In this document: piece by piece, positions 27,620-38,057 of the stretch | Layout of the letters: every line of letters begins with the position of its first letter | Numbering within the stretch: position 1 is the stretch's first letter | DNA from: Zhihengliuella sp. | GTDB lineage: Bacteria; Actinomycetota; Actinomycetes; Actinomycetales; Micrococcaceae | Assembly: GCF_031178195.1 (NCBI RefSeq) | Contig: NZ_JAPSJL010000008.1 | Coordinates: 1-64,000, forward strand | Length of the DNA stretch: 64,000 bases | Reading direction: 5' to 3' | Made by a program: the position numbers and the translations under genes | Notes under the pieces: generated by a model | The model's input: only the letters and a program-made list of their open reading frames with translations | Databases searched by the model: none | What the model was told of the DNA's origin: nothing

Positions 27620-28171
27620 CTACTGGTAGACGTGCGGCGCGAGCGTGCCGATGAAGTCCAGGTTGCGGTACTGCTCGGCGAAGTCGAGCCCGTAGCCCAC
27701 CACGAACTCGTTGGGGATGTCGAAGCCGACGTACTTCACGTCGATGTCCACCTTGGCGGCCTCCGGCTTGCGGAGCAGCGCGCAGACCTCCACGGAGGCC
27801 GGGCCGCGGGAGACGAGGTTGGACTTCAGCCAGGACAGGGTCAGGCCCGAGTCGATGATGTCCTCGACGATGAGGACGTGCTTGCCCATGAGGTCCGTGT
27901 CCAGATCCTTGAGGATGCGGACCACGCCAGAGCTGGTGGTGCCGGAGCCGTAGGAGGAGACGGCCATCCAGTCCATGGTCACGTGCGAGTGCAGCGCGCG
28001 GGCCAGGTCGGCCATGATCATCACCGCGCCCTTGAGCACTCCGACGACCAGCAGGTCCCGGCCCTCGTAGTCCTTGTCGATCTGCGCGGCGAGCTCGGCG
28101 ACTTTCGCGTCGATCTCTTCCTTGGTGTACAGCACATGCGCCAGATCGGCGCTGACGTCATTCGAATCCAC
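27620..28171 (-). CDS. hpt: hypoxanthine phosphoribosyltransferase
   Basis: [51 protein letters not shown] start. Confidence 0.95.
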   Translation of the reverse strand: MDSNDVSADLAHVLYTKEEIDAKVAELAAQIDKDYEGRDLLVVGVLKGAVMIMADLARALHSHVTMDWMAVSSYGSGTTSSGVVRILKDLDTDLMGKHVLIVEDIIDSGLTLSWLKSNLVSRGPASVEVCALLRKPEAAKVDIDVKYVGFDIPNEFVVGYGLDFAEQYRNLDFIGTLAPHVYQ

Positions 28172-28276
28172 GAACGGGCTCCTGAAGTGTCGGGTGTCCC
28201 GCTCCGGCGCGGTGGCCGGGCGGGCGGCGGCTACACCCAAGGTTACCGCGCGGCCCGGACCGGTTCCGTCTCGCCC

Positions 28277-29542
28277 TCAGGCCGTGACCGGGACGCGGCG
28301 GAGGACCAGCACCGGCCCCTGGAACCCGTGCCCCCGTCCGTCGCGCACGCGGTACGCGGCGACGTGGCCGGCGAGCTGCACGGGACCCGCCGATCCGCGG
28401 CCCACCGCGAGCCGCTCCAGCGCCGCGGTGCGCTCGAATGTCGGTGCCTCCCCGCCCGCAGCGCGGACGGCGAGGCGCAGGACGCGCGGCCGCAGCGCCG
28501 CATCGAGATCCCGCACCGCGGGCAGACGGAGCACGACGTCGCCGCTCGCCGGAGCGCCCGTGTCCGATCGGCTGCCACCCGGCGGAAGGCGGAGTCCGGC
28601 GAGCGCCTGCTCGGCCTCGGCGTCGAGGTGGTCGGCGTCGGCCGCGGCGAGGGCCGCAGTGCGGGCGAGGTTCGCGGCCACGCCGCCGCCCAGCTCCCGC
28701 TCGAGGTACGGAAGGACGTCGAGGCGGACCCGGTTCCGGAGGGCGTCGCGCTCGGCGTTCGTCGGGTCGTGCCAGACCTGCAGCCGCTCGTGGGCGCAGA
28801 TCGCCTCGGTGTCCGCGCGCCAGAGGCCGTCTGCCCGGCCCTCCGTCCCGGCCGGAGCCGAGCCGGCGTCCCCCCGGGAGGGTGTGCCGAGGAAGGGGCG
28901 CAGGAATCGCCCGCGCCGGGCGGGAATGCCGGCCAGGGAGCGCGTCCCGGACCCGCGCGCCAGCCCCAGGAGGACCTGCTCGGCCTGGTCGGAGAGGGTA
29001 TGGCCGGTGAGCACAGCGACCGGCGGCCCGGGCTCGGCCGTCTCCCAGCGCCGCGCTGCCGCCTCGAGCGCGGCGTAGCGGGCGGCGCGGGCCTGCTCCT
29101 CCGTCCCCGGGGCCGGCACATCGACGGCTAGGACCTCCACCGGGGAGAGGCCTCTGTCCGTGAGCTGGTCGGCGGCTCGCCGGGCAGCATCGGCGCTGCC
29201 CGCCTGGAGTCCGTGGTCCACCACCACGGCGCCGGCCGCGAGCCGTCCCCTGCTGGCCAGGAAGGCGCAGGTGACGGCGAGCGCCAGGGAGTCGGCTCCC
29301 CCGCTGCAGGCCACGAGCACCCGCGGGGGCTCGATGCGCGGGGAATCGGAGCGCTGGGGCTCGCGACGCAGCGGCTCGAGGCTCGTCGGTTCACGACGCG
29401 CCGGCGGTGTGGCCGCGGGCCGGGGCGCGTCGTCGTCGTACCGGTAGTCGTCCCGCTGGGCTTGCGGCAGCTGCCAGGCGGCCACGGCCTCCCGGACGGC
29501 GGCCCGCGCGGCAGCGAGCTGGGGCGGCAGGTTCCCGCCCAC
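28277..29542 (-). CDS. tilS: tRNA(Ile)-lysidine synthase
   Basis: [51 protein letters not shown]. Confidence 0.93.
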   Translation of the reverse strand: MGGNLPPQLAAARAAVREAVAAWQLPQAQRDDYRYDDDAPRPAATPPARREPTSLEPLRREPQRSDSPRIEPPRVLVACSGGADSLALAVTCAFLASRGRLAAGAVVVDHGLQAGSADAARRAADQLTDRGLSPVEVLAVDVPAPGTEEQARAARYAALEAAARRWETAEPGPPVAVLTGHTLSDQAEQVLLGLARGSGTRSLAGIPARRGRFLRPFLGTPSRGDAGSAPAGTEGRADGLWRADTEAICAHERLQVWHDPTNAERDALRNRVRLDVLPYLERELGGGVAANLARTAALAAADADHLDAEAEQALAGLRLPPGGSRSDTGAPASGDVVLRLPAVRDLDAALRPRVLRLAVRAAGGEAPTFERTAALERLAVGRGSAGPVQLAGHVAAYRVRDGRGHGFQGPVLVLRRVPVTA

Positions 29543-29543
29543 G

Positions 29544-30593
29544 CTAGGCCTGCATGCGGTCGACCCACTCCTGCGGGTGGTGCAGCTCGTGCTCGGTGGG
29601 CAGGTGCTCCGGGCGCTCCCACACCCGGTTGAACCCCTCCATGCCGATCTGCCGCACCACCGCGGAGACGAACTTCTGGCCGTCGGCGTACTGGCGCATC
29701 TTGGCGTCCAGGCCGAGGACCCGGCGGAGCCAGTTCTCGATCGCCCCGCGGTCCGCGCCGCGGCGGGCGAAGCGCTGGCGGATGGTCTTCACGCTGGGAA
29801 CGATCGAGCAGTCGACTCCGTCCATGACCACGTTCGCGTGGCCCTCGAGCAGGCTCATCACGGCGGTGAGGCGACTCATGATCTCGCGGTCGTGCTCGTC
29901 GCGGATGAGCTCGGTCAGGGGCGTCTTCTCGGTGAAGAGGCGGGTCAGCCGCTCGCCGAGGCTGTCCGCCTTGCCCAGCATGCCCTCGACCAGCTCGGCG
30001 ATGCTGCCCAGGAGGTAGTCGCGCAGCCAGGGGGCGGCCGCGAACTGGACCCGGTGGGTCTGCTCGTGGAGGCAGACCCAGAGCCGGAAGTCGGCGGGCT
30101 CCACGTTGAGCTCGCGTTCGACCTCCACGATGTTCGGGGCGACCAGCAGGAGCCGGCCGGCCTCGGGCAGGTGGGGGCGCTTCAGGGGCGCGAACGGATC
30201 GAACTGGCCCAGCACCTTGGAGGAGAGGAAGGAGAGGATGGCGCCCATCTCCGCGCCCGTCGCCCGCGCGGTGACCGCCGCGGAGGTGGCGCTGAGCTTC
30301 TCCGAGTGCTTGGCGGCGGCCTCGCGCAGCGGGCGGTCGATGATCGCCTCGAAGCTGTGGACGTTCGCCCGCGCCCAGCTGGCCCGGTCGACGATCAGCA
30401 CGTCGGAGTCCCGCAGGTCGCGTGCCGCCTCCAGCCGGGTGATCTCGTGGACGTGCCCGACGGCGGCATCGGCGTGGCGGCGCAGGTCCGCCACCACGGC
30501 GCTCGCCTCGGCGGGAGTGAGCTTGGGGCCGGGGGTGCCGAGCGTGGCGGCCGTCTTCGCGGCGAGCTCCCAGTGGATGAGGCGGTGATCCAT
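29544..30593 (-). CDS. zinc-dependent metalloprotease (DUF2342/coenzyme F420-associated family)
   Basis: [22 protein letters not shown]; conserved position upstream of tilS. Confidence 0.87.
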   Translation of the reverse strand: MDHRLIHWELAAKTAATLGTPGPKLTPAEASAVVADLRRHADAAVGHVHEITRLEAARDLRDSDVLIVDRASWARANVHSFEAIIDRPLREAAAKHSEKLSATSAAVTARATGAEMGAILSFLSSKVLGQFDPFAPLKRPHLPEAGRLLLVAPNIVEVERELNVEPADFRLWVCLHEQTHRVQFAAAPWLRDYLLGSIAELVEGMLGKADSLGERLTRLFTEKTPLTELIRDEHDREIMSRLTAVMSLLEGHANVVMDGVDCSIVPSVKTIRQRFARRGADRGAIENWLRRVLGLDAKMRQYADGQKFVSAVVRQIGMEGFNRVWERPEHLPTEHELHHPQEWVDRMQA

Positions 30594-30839
30594 GGGCCCA
30601 TCCCATCACGGATGGAACCCCGTCGCTACGCGCAGCGGGCCGGCGGGAGGCCCCGACGGTGGCACCCGGGCACCGACTGATCGAGCCTGGGAGATCGCTG
30701 AACGATCCGCCCGCTCCCCTTTCGACGAGCGGCTGCCCCTTGTTAGCGTCCGGAGGGTACGCGGAAAGCACGCAGGGCGGCCGGCCCTGGGCAGAACGGC
30801 GTCGGCGGCCTGCGACCCAGCGAGAAGAGGAGCAGTGCC

Positions 30840-31262
30840 ATGAACGATCTCATCAGCAGCATGCAGGCGACGCACCCCCGCGAGTTCACGGTGGGCGGCT
30901 CCGCAGTGGATCCGGCAGCTCTGGCCGAGTGCCTGGCCGCCTGTGTCGAATGCGCCCAGACCTGCACCACCTGCGCGGACGCCTGCCTCTCCGAGGACAT
31001 GGTGGCGGACCTGGTGGGTTGCATCCGCCTCAACGCGACCTGCGCGGACATCTGCGCCGCGACCGCCTCGGTCCTGTCGCGGCGGCCGGAGGGCGACGCA
31101 GCCTACCTGCGCTCGCTCCTGGAGGCCTGCCGCGACGTGTGCGAGCGCTGCGCCCAGGAATGCGGCAGCCACGCCGAGATGCACGAGCACTGCAAGGTCT
31201 GCGCGGAGGCCTGCCGACGCTGCGCCAAGGCCTGCGCGGACCTGCTCTCGGCACTGGGTTGA
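30840..31262 (+). CDS. Cys-rich four-helix-bundle copper-storage-like protein (DUF326/Csp)
   Basis: 18 Cys in 140 aa with CxxxC spacing (AECLAACVECAQTCTTCADAC..CRDVCERCAQEC..CKVCAEACRRCAKAC); no signal peptide. Confidence 0.85.
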   Translation: MNDLISSMQATHPREFTVGGSAVDPAALAECLAACVECAQTCTTCADACLSEDMVADLVGCIRLNATCADICAATASVLSRRPEGDAAYLRSLLEACRDVCERCAQECGSHAEMHEHCKVCAEACRRCAKACADLLSALG

Positions 31263-31302
31263 GCGCGGCAGTGCAGCCTACCCCGCACCCCAGCGCCACC
31301 AG

Positions 31303-32673
31303 CTAGAGCGTCGTCAGGGCCGCTGCGGCGCGGTCGAGCTCCGCTCGGGCGGCGCCCAGACTGCCGGGCACGTCCCGGGCGAAGAAGGAGAAAGCCACCA
31401 GGCGGCCGTTCTCCGTCACCGCCAGACCCGTGAGGGTTACGACGCCGGCCAGCGTGCCCGTCTTGGCGCGCACCCGTCCGAGCGTCTGCTCCGTGCCGAG
31501 GCGGTTGGCCATGGTCCCCGTCGCGCCGGCGATCGGCAGCAGGTAGCTGACGTCGCGCAGGTCCTCGTGGCCCGCCGTGGTCACGGCGGCCATCATGAGC
31601 GCCAGCTGCTCGGGTGTCACCTGGTTGGCCGCCGCCAGCCCGGAGGCGTCGACGATGCTGGCCCCGGCGGTGTCGATGCCCATGCGTTCCAGCGCGCGGT
31701 TCAGGCCGTGCGCGACCCCGCCGAAGCTCGCCGGCTGGCCGAGCTCGATCGCGACGAGGCGCCCCAGCGTCTCGGCCACGTAGTTCTCCGAGTGCTGGGT
31801 CATCACCTCCACCATCTCGCCGATGGTGGGTGAGACCAGCCGGGCCAGTGGCTCCGCCGACTCCCCGCGGTCACCGCGGACGACCTCGGCGACCACCCGG
31901 CCCTCGCCCAGCTCGGCGGCCAGGGCGTCGCGGAAGGCTAGCGCGGCGGTCATCGCGGGGTCCGAGACGCGCGGCGCACCGGACGCGGCCGAGGCGCGGG
32001 CGGCGAACATGGCGATCGGCATCACGGGCGCGATGTTGTTGCTGGTCAGGAGTGACTCGTCCCAGTGCGGGCTCAGGGTGCTGCCGTCGAACAGGGTGTC
32101 CTCCAGCACCACCTGCACCGGCCCGGCCTCCCCGGAGTCCGGCCCCTCCGGCAGGGCCGCAGCGGTGTCGGCGGCCAGCACGGCCAGGCGCTCGGGCGTC
32201 AGCAGCACGTCGCCCCCGCCGACCAGCACGACGTCGCCCGCAGCGGAGTACGTGGACGTCGCCACGGTGCGGTCTTCGCCGAGGACGCTCAGCGCAGCCG
32301 CCGCGGTCAGCGTCTTCAGGCTCGACGCCGGCGTGCCGGGGTCGTCTCCGCTGCGGGAGAACACCTGGTCGCCGCTGGCGACGTCCACGACGGACCCGGT
32401 GACGTGGCCGGCCGCGGCCGGGAAGCTCTCGAAGACGGGGCCCAGCGCGGCCTCGGCGTCCTCCGCCGTGACCGGATCCTGCCCGAGCGGCGGGGCGACC
32501 GTGACCTGCACCGCCCCCACGGTGGGCAGGTCCTCCTGCGGGACCAGCGGCGTCGTCCGCGTGAGCACGGCCGGCGCCAAGTGGAGGAGATTGATCACCA
32601 GCAGGGCCACCACCAGGAGGACCATGAGGGCGAGGCCCGCGGCGCGGAGGCGGCGGCTGGACTTGCGACGCAT
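31303..32673 (-). CDS. dacB: D-alanyl-D-alanine carboxypeptidase/endopeptidase
   Basis: SRSGDDPGTPASSLKTLTAAAAL (SxxK), QHSENYVAETLGR, VRAKTGTLAGV. Confidence 0.9.
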   Translation of the reverse strand: MRRKSSRRLRAAGLALMVLLVVALLVINLLHLAPAVLTRTTPLVPQEDLPTVGAVQVTVAPPLGQDPVTAEDAEAALGPVFESFPAAAGHVTGSVVDVASGDQVFSRSGDDPGTPASSLKTLTAAAALSVLGEDRTVATSTYSAAGDVVLVGGGDVLLTPERLAVLAADTAAALPEGPDSGEAGPVQVVLEDTLFDGSTLSPHWDESLLTSNNIAPVMPIAMFAARASAASGAPRVSDPAMTAALAFRDALAAELGEGRVVAEVVRGDRGESAEPLARLVSPTIGEMVEVMTQHSENYVAETLGRLVAIELGQPASFGGVAHGLNRALERMGIDTAGASIVDASGLAAANQVTPEQLALMMAAVTTAGHEDLRDVSYLLPIAGATGTMANRLGTEQTLGRVRAKTGTLAGVVTLTGLAVTENGRLVAFSFFARDVPGSLGAARAELDRAAAALTTL

Positions 32674-32805
32674 CGGCGGCACCTCGTGATCGGCGGGACT
32701 TCGGGCGGGCGGGCGGCGCAATATACGCTTGCCATAGCACTTAAACACTAGTCCCGCGGGCCGCTGCCCCACGACTGCCCCGCGGAGCCACATCTAGGAG
32801 AGCCG

Positions 32806-33330
32806 ATGAGCCACGACGTCACCATCGAGATCCCGGCGGGATCGCGCGTCAAGTACGAGATCGACCACGAGACCCACCGCCTGCGGCTGGACCGCGTGCT
32901 GTTCACCTCGATGCAGTACCCGACCCACTACGGATACTTCGAGGACACGCTGGGCGAGGACGGCGACCCGCTGGACGCGATGGTGTGGATCCCGGGCGTC
33001 GACCTGATCCCCGGCGTGATCGTCGAGTCGCGCCCGATCGGCGTGTTCAACATGACGGACGACGGCGGCGGAGACGCCAAGCTGCTGTGCGTGCCGACGG
33101 ACAAGCGGTTCGACCACATCCGCGAGCTCGAGGACGTCGACGAGTGGCTGATCAAGGAGATCGAGCACTTCTTCACGCGCTACAAGGACCTGGAGCCGGG
33201 CAAGTGGGTCAAGGCCGAGGGCTGGCAGGGCCGCGAGGCCGCCGAGGCCGAGCTGGCCGCGTCCGTGGAGCGGTTCGACCGCCTCGGCGAGGAGTCCGAG
33301 GAGGACGAGCCGCAGGGTCGCGACGTCTGA
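32806..33330 (+). CDS. ppa: inorganic pyrophosphatase
   Basis: [56 protein letters not shown]. Confidence 0.97.
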   Translation: MSHDVTIEIPAGSRVKYEIDHETHRLRLDRVLFTSMQYPTHYGYFEDTLGEDGDPLDAMVWIPGVDLIPGVIVESRPIGVFNMTDDGGGDAKLLCVPTDKRFDHIRELEDVDEWLIKEIEHFFTRYKDLEPGKWVKAEGWQGREAAEAELAASVERFDRLGEESEEDEPQGRDV

Positions 33331-33445
33331 TCGACGACGGCGACGACGGCGCGTCCTGATCGACGGCGTAGGGCGGTCCACCGGTTCGGTGGGCCGCCCT
33401 TCGTCGTCTCGGCCGCGCTGCTCGCCCCGGGACGGGTCGGGTTTA

Positions 33446-34129
33446 ATGGATTCGATGCCCTCCGTCCCGCTCCCGCGTCCGTCCCGGCGGCCGCGTCCGC
33501 GCCTGGTCCCGATGACGCCGCTGCAGCAGCTGCGCGCGCCACGCAAGCCGCTGCGCCTGCTGAACCTGACCCTCGGGATCGTGGTGCTGGGCATCGGCGT
33601 GGGCCTGTTCGTGCGCGCGGGGTTCGGCCTCTCGCCCTGGGACGTCCTGCACCAGGGCCTCAGCAGGCTGCTTCCCATCAGCTTCGGCACCGTGATCGTG
33701 CTGCTGGGGCTGCTGATCCTGCTGCTCTGGATTCCGCTGCGGCAGTGGCCGGGGTTGGGCACCGTCGTGAACACCTTCGCCGTCGGGCCGATCGCCGACC
33801 TGACGATCGCCCTGATGCCGCCGATCCACGGGCTCGGGTGGCAGGCCGGCGCCATGGCGCTGGCCACCGTCCTCGCGGCCTTCGGCACCACGCTCTACAT
33901 CGGGGCGCAGTTCGGCGGCGGTCCTCGCGACGGCCTCATGACGGGGCTCCACTTCCGGACCGGGCTGAGCGTCCGCGTCATCCGCACCCTCATGGAGCTC
34001 ACCGCGCTGGCCGTCGGCTGGCTCCTGGGCGGCGTGGTCGGCATCGGCACCGCGGTGTTCGCCCTGTCGATCGGGCCGCTCTGCCAGCTCTTCTTCCGCT
34101 GGACCGTCGTGGACCTCGAGCGCCGCTGA
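33446..34129 (+). CDS. YczE/YitT-like membrane protein, copy 1
   Basis: LFVRAGFGLSPWDVLHQGLS, GTTLYIGAQFGGGPRDGLMTGL, multiple TMs. Confidence 0.82.
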   Translation: MDSMPSVPLPRPSRRPRPRLVPMTPLQQLRAPRKPLRLLNLTLGIVVLGIGVGLFVRAGFGLSPWDVLHQGLSRLLPISFGTVIVLLGLLILLLWIPLRQWPGLGTVVNTFAVGPIADLTIALMPPIHGLGWQAGAMALATVLAAFGTTLYIGAQFGGGPRDGLMTGLHFRTGLSVRVIRTLMELTALAVGWLLGGVVGIGTAVFALSIGPLCQLFFRWTVVDLERR

Positions 34130-34160
34130 CCCGACGGGCCGGTCAGTGGCGCCGGCCGGC

Positions 34161-35615
34161 TCAGCCGGCGACCTCCTCCCAGGCCTCCGCGATGCGCGGG
34201 AGCGCCCACTCGAGCTCGTGCCCGGCCTGGGCGAAGGGGATCCGCATCCAGTGCTCCAGCCCGTGGTCCTCCACGGCGAACATCGAGCCCGGCGCCAGCA
34301 GCACGCCGCGCCGGCCCGCCGCCGCGGCCAGGGCCGTGGACGCCGGCCGCGGCAGCTCGAACCACAGTGAGAGGCCGCCGGCCGGCCGGCGCGCCCTCCA
34401 CTCCGGCAGCAGCTCCGCCGCCCGCTCCAGCACCAGGTCGCGGGTGGCCCCTAGACGCGCCCGCGTCTCCGGCAGCAGGTCGCTGCCGCGTTCCAGGAGC
34501 CGCGCGAGCACCAGCTGGTCCAGCACCGGGGCGCCCAGGTCCAGCGTCATGCGCATCCGCGCGAGGCCGCCGACCAGCGCGTGCGGTGCCCGGATCCAGC
34601 CGAGCCGCAGCCCGCCCCAGTGGGACTTGCTGGCACTGCCGATCGTCACGACGTCGTTGGAGAACCCGGCCATCGGGCGCACGTCGGGCTCGTCGTCCAG
34701 CCACAGGCGCGCGCACGTCTCGTCGACGATCCCCGTGGCCCCGGCCCGCCGCAGCTCCCCGGCCCACCGTTCGCGCACCTCGTCGGAGGCGAGCGTGCCG
34801 ACCGGGTTGTGGAAGTCCGGCAGGCAGAGCATCGCCCGGGCGCCGCTGGAGCGCAGCGCGCCGGCGACGGCGTCCACGTCCGTGCCGTCGGCACCGATGG
34901 GCACGGGCGCGACGCGCACCCCGTGGTGGCGCAGCGACGTGACGCTGTTGGGGTACGTGGGGCTCTCGGCCAGTGCGACGGCGCCCGGCTTCAGCAGGAG
35001 CCGGGCGGCCGCAGCCACGCCGGCCAGGGCGCCGGCGGTCACGAGGACCTGCCCGGCGTCCGTCGGCACGCCGCGGCGGGTGTAGTCGGCGGCGATCGCC
35101 TCGCGCAGCGCCGGGACGCCGAGCGGGAAATAGCCCATGCCGCTGATATAGGCGGGCAGCTCGTCGAGGGCCTCCTGATAGACGGCGGCCAGCCCCACCG
35201 GGGCGGAGGGCGCGGCGCAGGTGAGGTCGACGCCGGTGGGCTCGCCGACGCCGTCGTACGCCCCCGAGGCGCCGCCGCGCGGCCCGAAGCCGCCGAGCGG
35301 CAGGGGCTCCGCGCCCCCGACGACGGGGCCGCCCGGGACGCGGGCGATGGTCCCGGCCCCGACGTGGGCGCTGGCGTAGCCGCGGTCGCGCAGTTCGGCG
35401 TACGCGCGGGAGACCGTGGTCCGGCTGAGGCCGAGCGTGCTGACGAGCTGGCGCTCGCTGGGCAGCGCGGTGCCGTGGATGATGCGGCCGTTGGCGATGA
35501 GCTGGCGGATGGAGTCGGACAGCCACGCGTAGGCCGGCCGCGCCGCATCGGGCTCGCCGAGCATCGCGGCGAGGCGGCCGCCGCCGAGGCGACGGGCGGG
35601 TGTGATGGTGGCCAT
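34161..35615 (-). CDS. MocR-type (GntR-aminotransferase) regulator, YczR-like
   Basis: wHTH LPSERQLVSTLGLSRTTVSRAYAELRDRGY + PLP aminotransferase fold (GSASKSHWGGLRLGW). Confidence 0.88.
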   Translation of the reverse strand: MATITPARRLGGGRLAAMLGEPDAARPAYAWLSDSIRQLIANGRIIHGTALPSERQLVSTLGLSRTTVSRAYAELRDRGYASAHVGAGTIARVPGGPVVGGAEPLPLGGFGPRGGASGAYDGVGEPTGVDLTCAAPSAPVGLAAVYQEALDELPAYISGMGYFPLGVPALREAIAADYTRRGVPTDAGQVLVTAGALAGVAAAARLLLKPGAVALAESPTYPNSVTSLRHHGVRVAPVPIGADGTDVDAVAGALRSSGARAMLCLPDFHNPVGTLASDEVRERWAGELRRAGATGIVDETCARLWLDDEPDVRPMAGFSNDVVTIGSASKSHWGGLRLGWIRAPHALVGGLARMRMTLDLGAPVLDQLVLARLLERGSDLLPETRARLGATRDLVLERAAELLPEWRARRPAGGLSLWFELPRPASTALAAAAGRRGVLLAPGSMFAVEDHGLEHWMRIPFAQAGHELEWALPRIAEAWEEVAG

Positions 35616-35632
35616 GGAGCCATTCTGCTGCA

Positions 35633-35657
35633 ATTGGCTATTTTTTCAAGGTCCAAT
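35633..35657. promoter_or_regulatory. inverted ATTGG-N15-CCAAT in the divergent YczR/YczE promoter
   Basis: attggctattttttcaaggtccaat. Confidence 0.4.
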
Positions 35658-35675
35658 CGCGAGCAGAGTGGAGGC

Positions 35676-36389
35676 ATGGCACAGACGACCCACCCGAGGC
35701 TCCTCCCGCTGACCCCGCTCCAGCAGCTCCGCGCCGGACGGCTCCCGCTGCGACTCGTCAACCTGTTCGTGGGGCTCACCCTGTTCGGCGCCGCCATGGC
35801 GGTCTTCATCCGCGCCGGCCTCGGCCAGGCGCCGTGGGACGTCCTGCACGTCGGGCTCAGCACGCGGCTGCCCCTGAGCATCGGCACCATCATCATCCTG
35901 CTCGGCTTCGTGGTCCTGCTGCTGTGGATCCCGCTGCGGCAGTGGCCCGGCCTCGGCACCATCGCCAACGTCCTGTGGCTCGGCGTGGCCGCCGACCTCA
36001 CCCTGTGGCTGGTGCCGCCCATCGAGGGCCTCGGCTGGCAGATCGCGGCCATCGGGGCGGCGCTGGTGGTCAACGGCATCGGCGGCGCCCTCTACATCGG
36101 CAGCCAGTTCGGGCCCGGCCCGCGCGACGGCCTGATGACCGGCGTCCACCTGCGGACCGGGATCAGCATGCGCCTGGTCCGGACCGTGGTGGAGGTGACG
36201 GTCCTCGCGATCGGCTGGTTCCTCGGCGGGATCGTCGGCGTCGGGACGGTCGCGTACGCCCTGCTCATCGGTCCGCTCACGCAGTTCTTCCTGCGCTGGA
36301 GCGTGGTCGAGCTCCCCGACGCGACCGTTCCGCCGGAGCACGACGCGACCGCCCGCCCCGCCGCCGAGCCCGCGGCCTGCCGCTTGTAG
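35676..36389 (+). CDS. YczE/YitT-like membrane protein, copy 2
   Basis: Paralogous to 33446..34129 (LTPLQQLRAGRLPLRLVNL, PWDVLHVGLS, IGSQFGPGPRDGLMTGVHLRTG). Confidence 0.85.
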   Translation: MAQTTHPRLLPLTPLQQLRAGRLPLRLVNLFVGLTLFGAAMAVFIRAGLGQAPWDVLHVGLSTRLPLSIGTIIILLGFVVLLLWIPLRQWPGLGTIANVLWLGVAADLTLWLVPPIEGLGWQIAAIGAALVVNGIGGALYIGSQFGPGPRDGLMTGVHLRTGISMRLVRTVVEVTVLAIGWFLGGIVGVGTVAYALLIGPLTQFFLRWSVVELPDATVPPEHDATARPAAEPAACRL

Positions 36390-36438
36390 CGGCCGGACCT
36401 GGGCGAGCCCGGGCAGACCCGGCTGGCATACTGACGCC

Positions 36439-37035
36439 ATGTACGTGGTGACCATCAACCAGCGGGACACGCGCGCGGCCGGGGACCGCGTCGACGACCT
36501 CGTCCGCGCCCTCGAGGACCTGCCGACGGCGTCCGCGTTCCGGCGCTCGGTGGCCGACGAGGCGATCGGCATCCTGACCGAGCCGGCCGCCGTCGTCACC
36601 GCGGCCCTCACCGCGCTGCGGGAGCGGCGCTGGAACGTCGGCATCGGCGTCGGATCCCTCCACGAGCCGCTGCCGGAGGAGCTCGACGACGTGCGCGGCC
36701 CCGCGATCGTCCACGCCCGGCGCGCGGTCACCGCCGCCCAGAAGATCGGCGAGCGCGTGCCGCTCGTGGTCGCCGGCCCGGACCCGGACCTCGCCGCCGA
36801 GGCCGAGGCAGTCCTGCGCCTGCTGGGCCACCTCGTGGCCCATCGCACCGCGGCCGAGTGGGCCGTCGTCGACCTGCTGGTCCCCGGGGTGCGCGGCCAG
36901 CACAAGGACATCGGCGCGGCCCTCGGGATCACCAGCCAGGCCGTGTCCAAGGCGGTCCTCCGCGCCCAGGCGAAGGAGGAGTGGGCCGCCCGGCCCGCCG
37001 CCGCGCGGCTGCTCGGCCTGCTGCACGCCTCCTGA
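36439..37035 (+). CDS. SatD-like / C-terminal HTH protein of unknown function
   Basis: MYVVTINQRDTRAAGDRVDDLV.. and C-term HKDIGAALGITSQAVSKAVLRA HTH. Confidence 0.5.
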   Translation: MYVVTINQRDTRAAGDRVDDLVRALEDLPTASAFRRSVADEAIGILTEPAAVVTAALTALRERRWNVGIGVGSLHEPLPEELDDVRGPAIVHARRAVTAAQKIGERVPLVVAGPDPDLAAEAEAVLRLLGHLVAHRTAAEWAVVDLLVPGVRGQHKDIGAALGITSQAVSKAVLRAQAKEEWAARPAAARLLGLLHAS

Positions 37036-37183
37036 CGAGGCTGCCGGGCCGACGGGCGGGGCCGGTGCGCGCCGGACCTTAAGGAAATCCTCGGAAACCG
37101 CGTCACGATCCGCGGGCCGGGCGCTCTTTAAGGGTGACGCAGCAACCGCCGGCCCCGCCCGGGCCACCACCGCAGGAGACCGT

Positions 37184-37402
37184 ATGTCAGCCACCGCCCG
37201 CCACCTGGCCCCCGCAGCACCGTCCGGCCTCGCGCGCCGCCGGGGCCCGAAGCCACCGGCCGGAGGGTCCGGATCGCCGTCGCAGTGCGGCCTCGTCGCC
37301 CGGCGGATGGTCGCGATCGGCCTCGGCGTCATCGCCATGGGCGTACTGCTCGTCGCCGGCGCGCTCTCCGCCGTCGGGGCACTCCTCGCCACCGCGGTCT
37401 GA
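37184..37402 (+). CDS. small hypothetical membrane protein
   Basis: 72-aa ORF with one C-terminal TM segment. Confidence 0.4.
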   Translation: MSATARHLAPAAPSGLARRRGPKPPAGGSGSPSQCGLVARRMVAIGLGVIAMGVLLVAGALSAVGALLATAV

Positions 37403-37496
37403 GGGCTGCCGAAAGCCTGTCCCACTGGGGACGATCGTGCCTAGACTGGCGGCACCGGCGCCCCCGCGGCGCGCAGCCGACCGCTAGGAGATCCCC

Positions 37497-37913
37497 ATGG
37501 TTCCCGACATCAACATCTGGGCCGTCCTCGTCGCCACGGTGGCGTCGATGGTGGTGGGCATGGTCTGGTACACGCCCAAGACCTTCGGCAGCGCCTGGAT
37601 GCGACTGGCGCGCGTGGAACCCGGGCAGGGGAAGAGCATCGCGGGGCCGCTGATCGTCAGCGCGATCGCCGCGTTCATCACCGCCTGGGTGCTGGCCGGG
37701 TCCGCGTTCATCGCCCAGGAGTTCTACGGCGGGTCGTTCCTAGCCAACACGCTCATCACGGGCGTGATCCTCTGGGCCGGTTTCACGCTCGCCCGATTCT
37801 TCACGCACGACGCGTTCGAGGGCCGGCCGGCCGCCCTGACCCTGCTCAACGCCGCTCACGAGCTCGTCGCCGTGCTGGCGATGGGCCTGGTGATCGGGCT
37901 CTTCGGCGTCTGA
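37497..37913 (+). CDS. DUF1761 family membrane protein
   Basis: VVGMVWYTPKTFGSAWMRLA, four TMs, AAHELVAVLAMGLVIG. Confidence 0.85.
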   Translation: MVPDINIWAVLVATVASMVVGMVWYTPKTFGSAWMRLARVEPGQGKSIAGPLIVSAIAAFITAWVLAGSAFIAQEFYGGSFLANTLITGVILWAGFTLARFFTHDAFEGRPAALTLLNAAHELVAVLAMGLVIGLFGV

Positions 37914-37970
37914 GGCCCCCGGGCGCGCGATCCGGTCCGCGCACCCGCCCGGACACCTGCCCGCTCCCCC

Positions 37971-38001
37971 TTGACCTTGACGTCGCGTCAACTTCTACCG
38001 T
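37971..38001 (+). promoter_or_regulatory. MerR-type promoter with palindrome inside a 17-19 bp spacer
   Basis: TTGACC-TTGACGTCGCGTCAA-ctTCTACC/TACCGT. Confidence 0.6.
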
Positions 38002-38057
38002 GGTGATCACGCCGCCGGAGCACCAGGCGGGAGGGACGAGACGGAAGGAGCGCCGTC

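Noticed and set aside
30606-31190. 194-aa minus-strand ORF over the Csp-like gene
   Set aside because: Antisense to a convincing Cys-patterned protein; no recognisable domain.
37077-37130. CCTTAAGG palindrome and nearby TTTAAGGG upstream of the 72-aa ORF as a regulatory pair
   Set aside because: Too short and single-locus; no supporting partner in the window.
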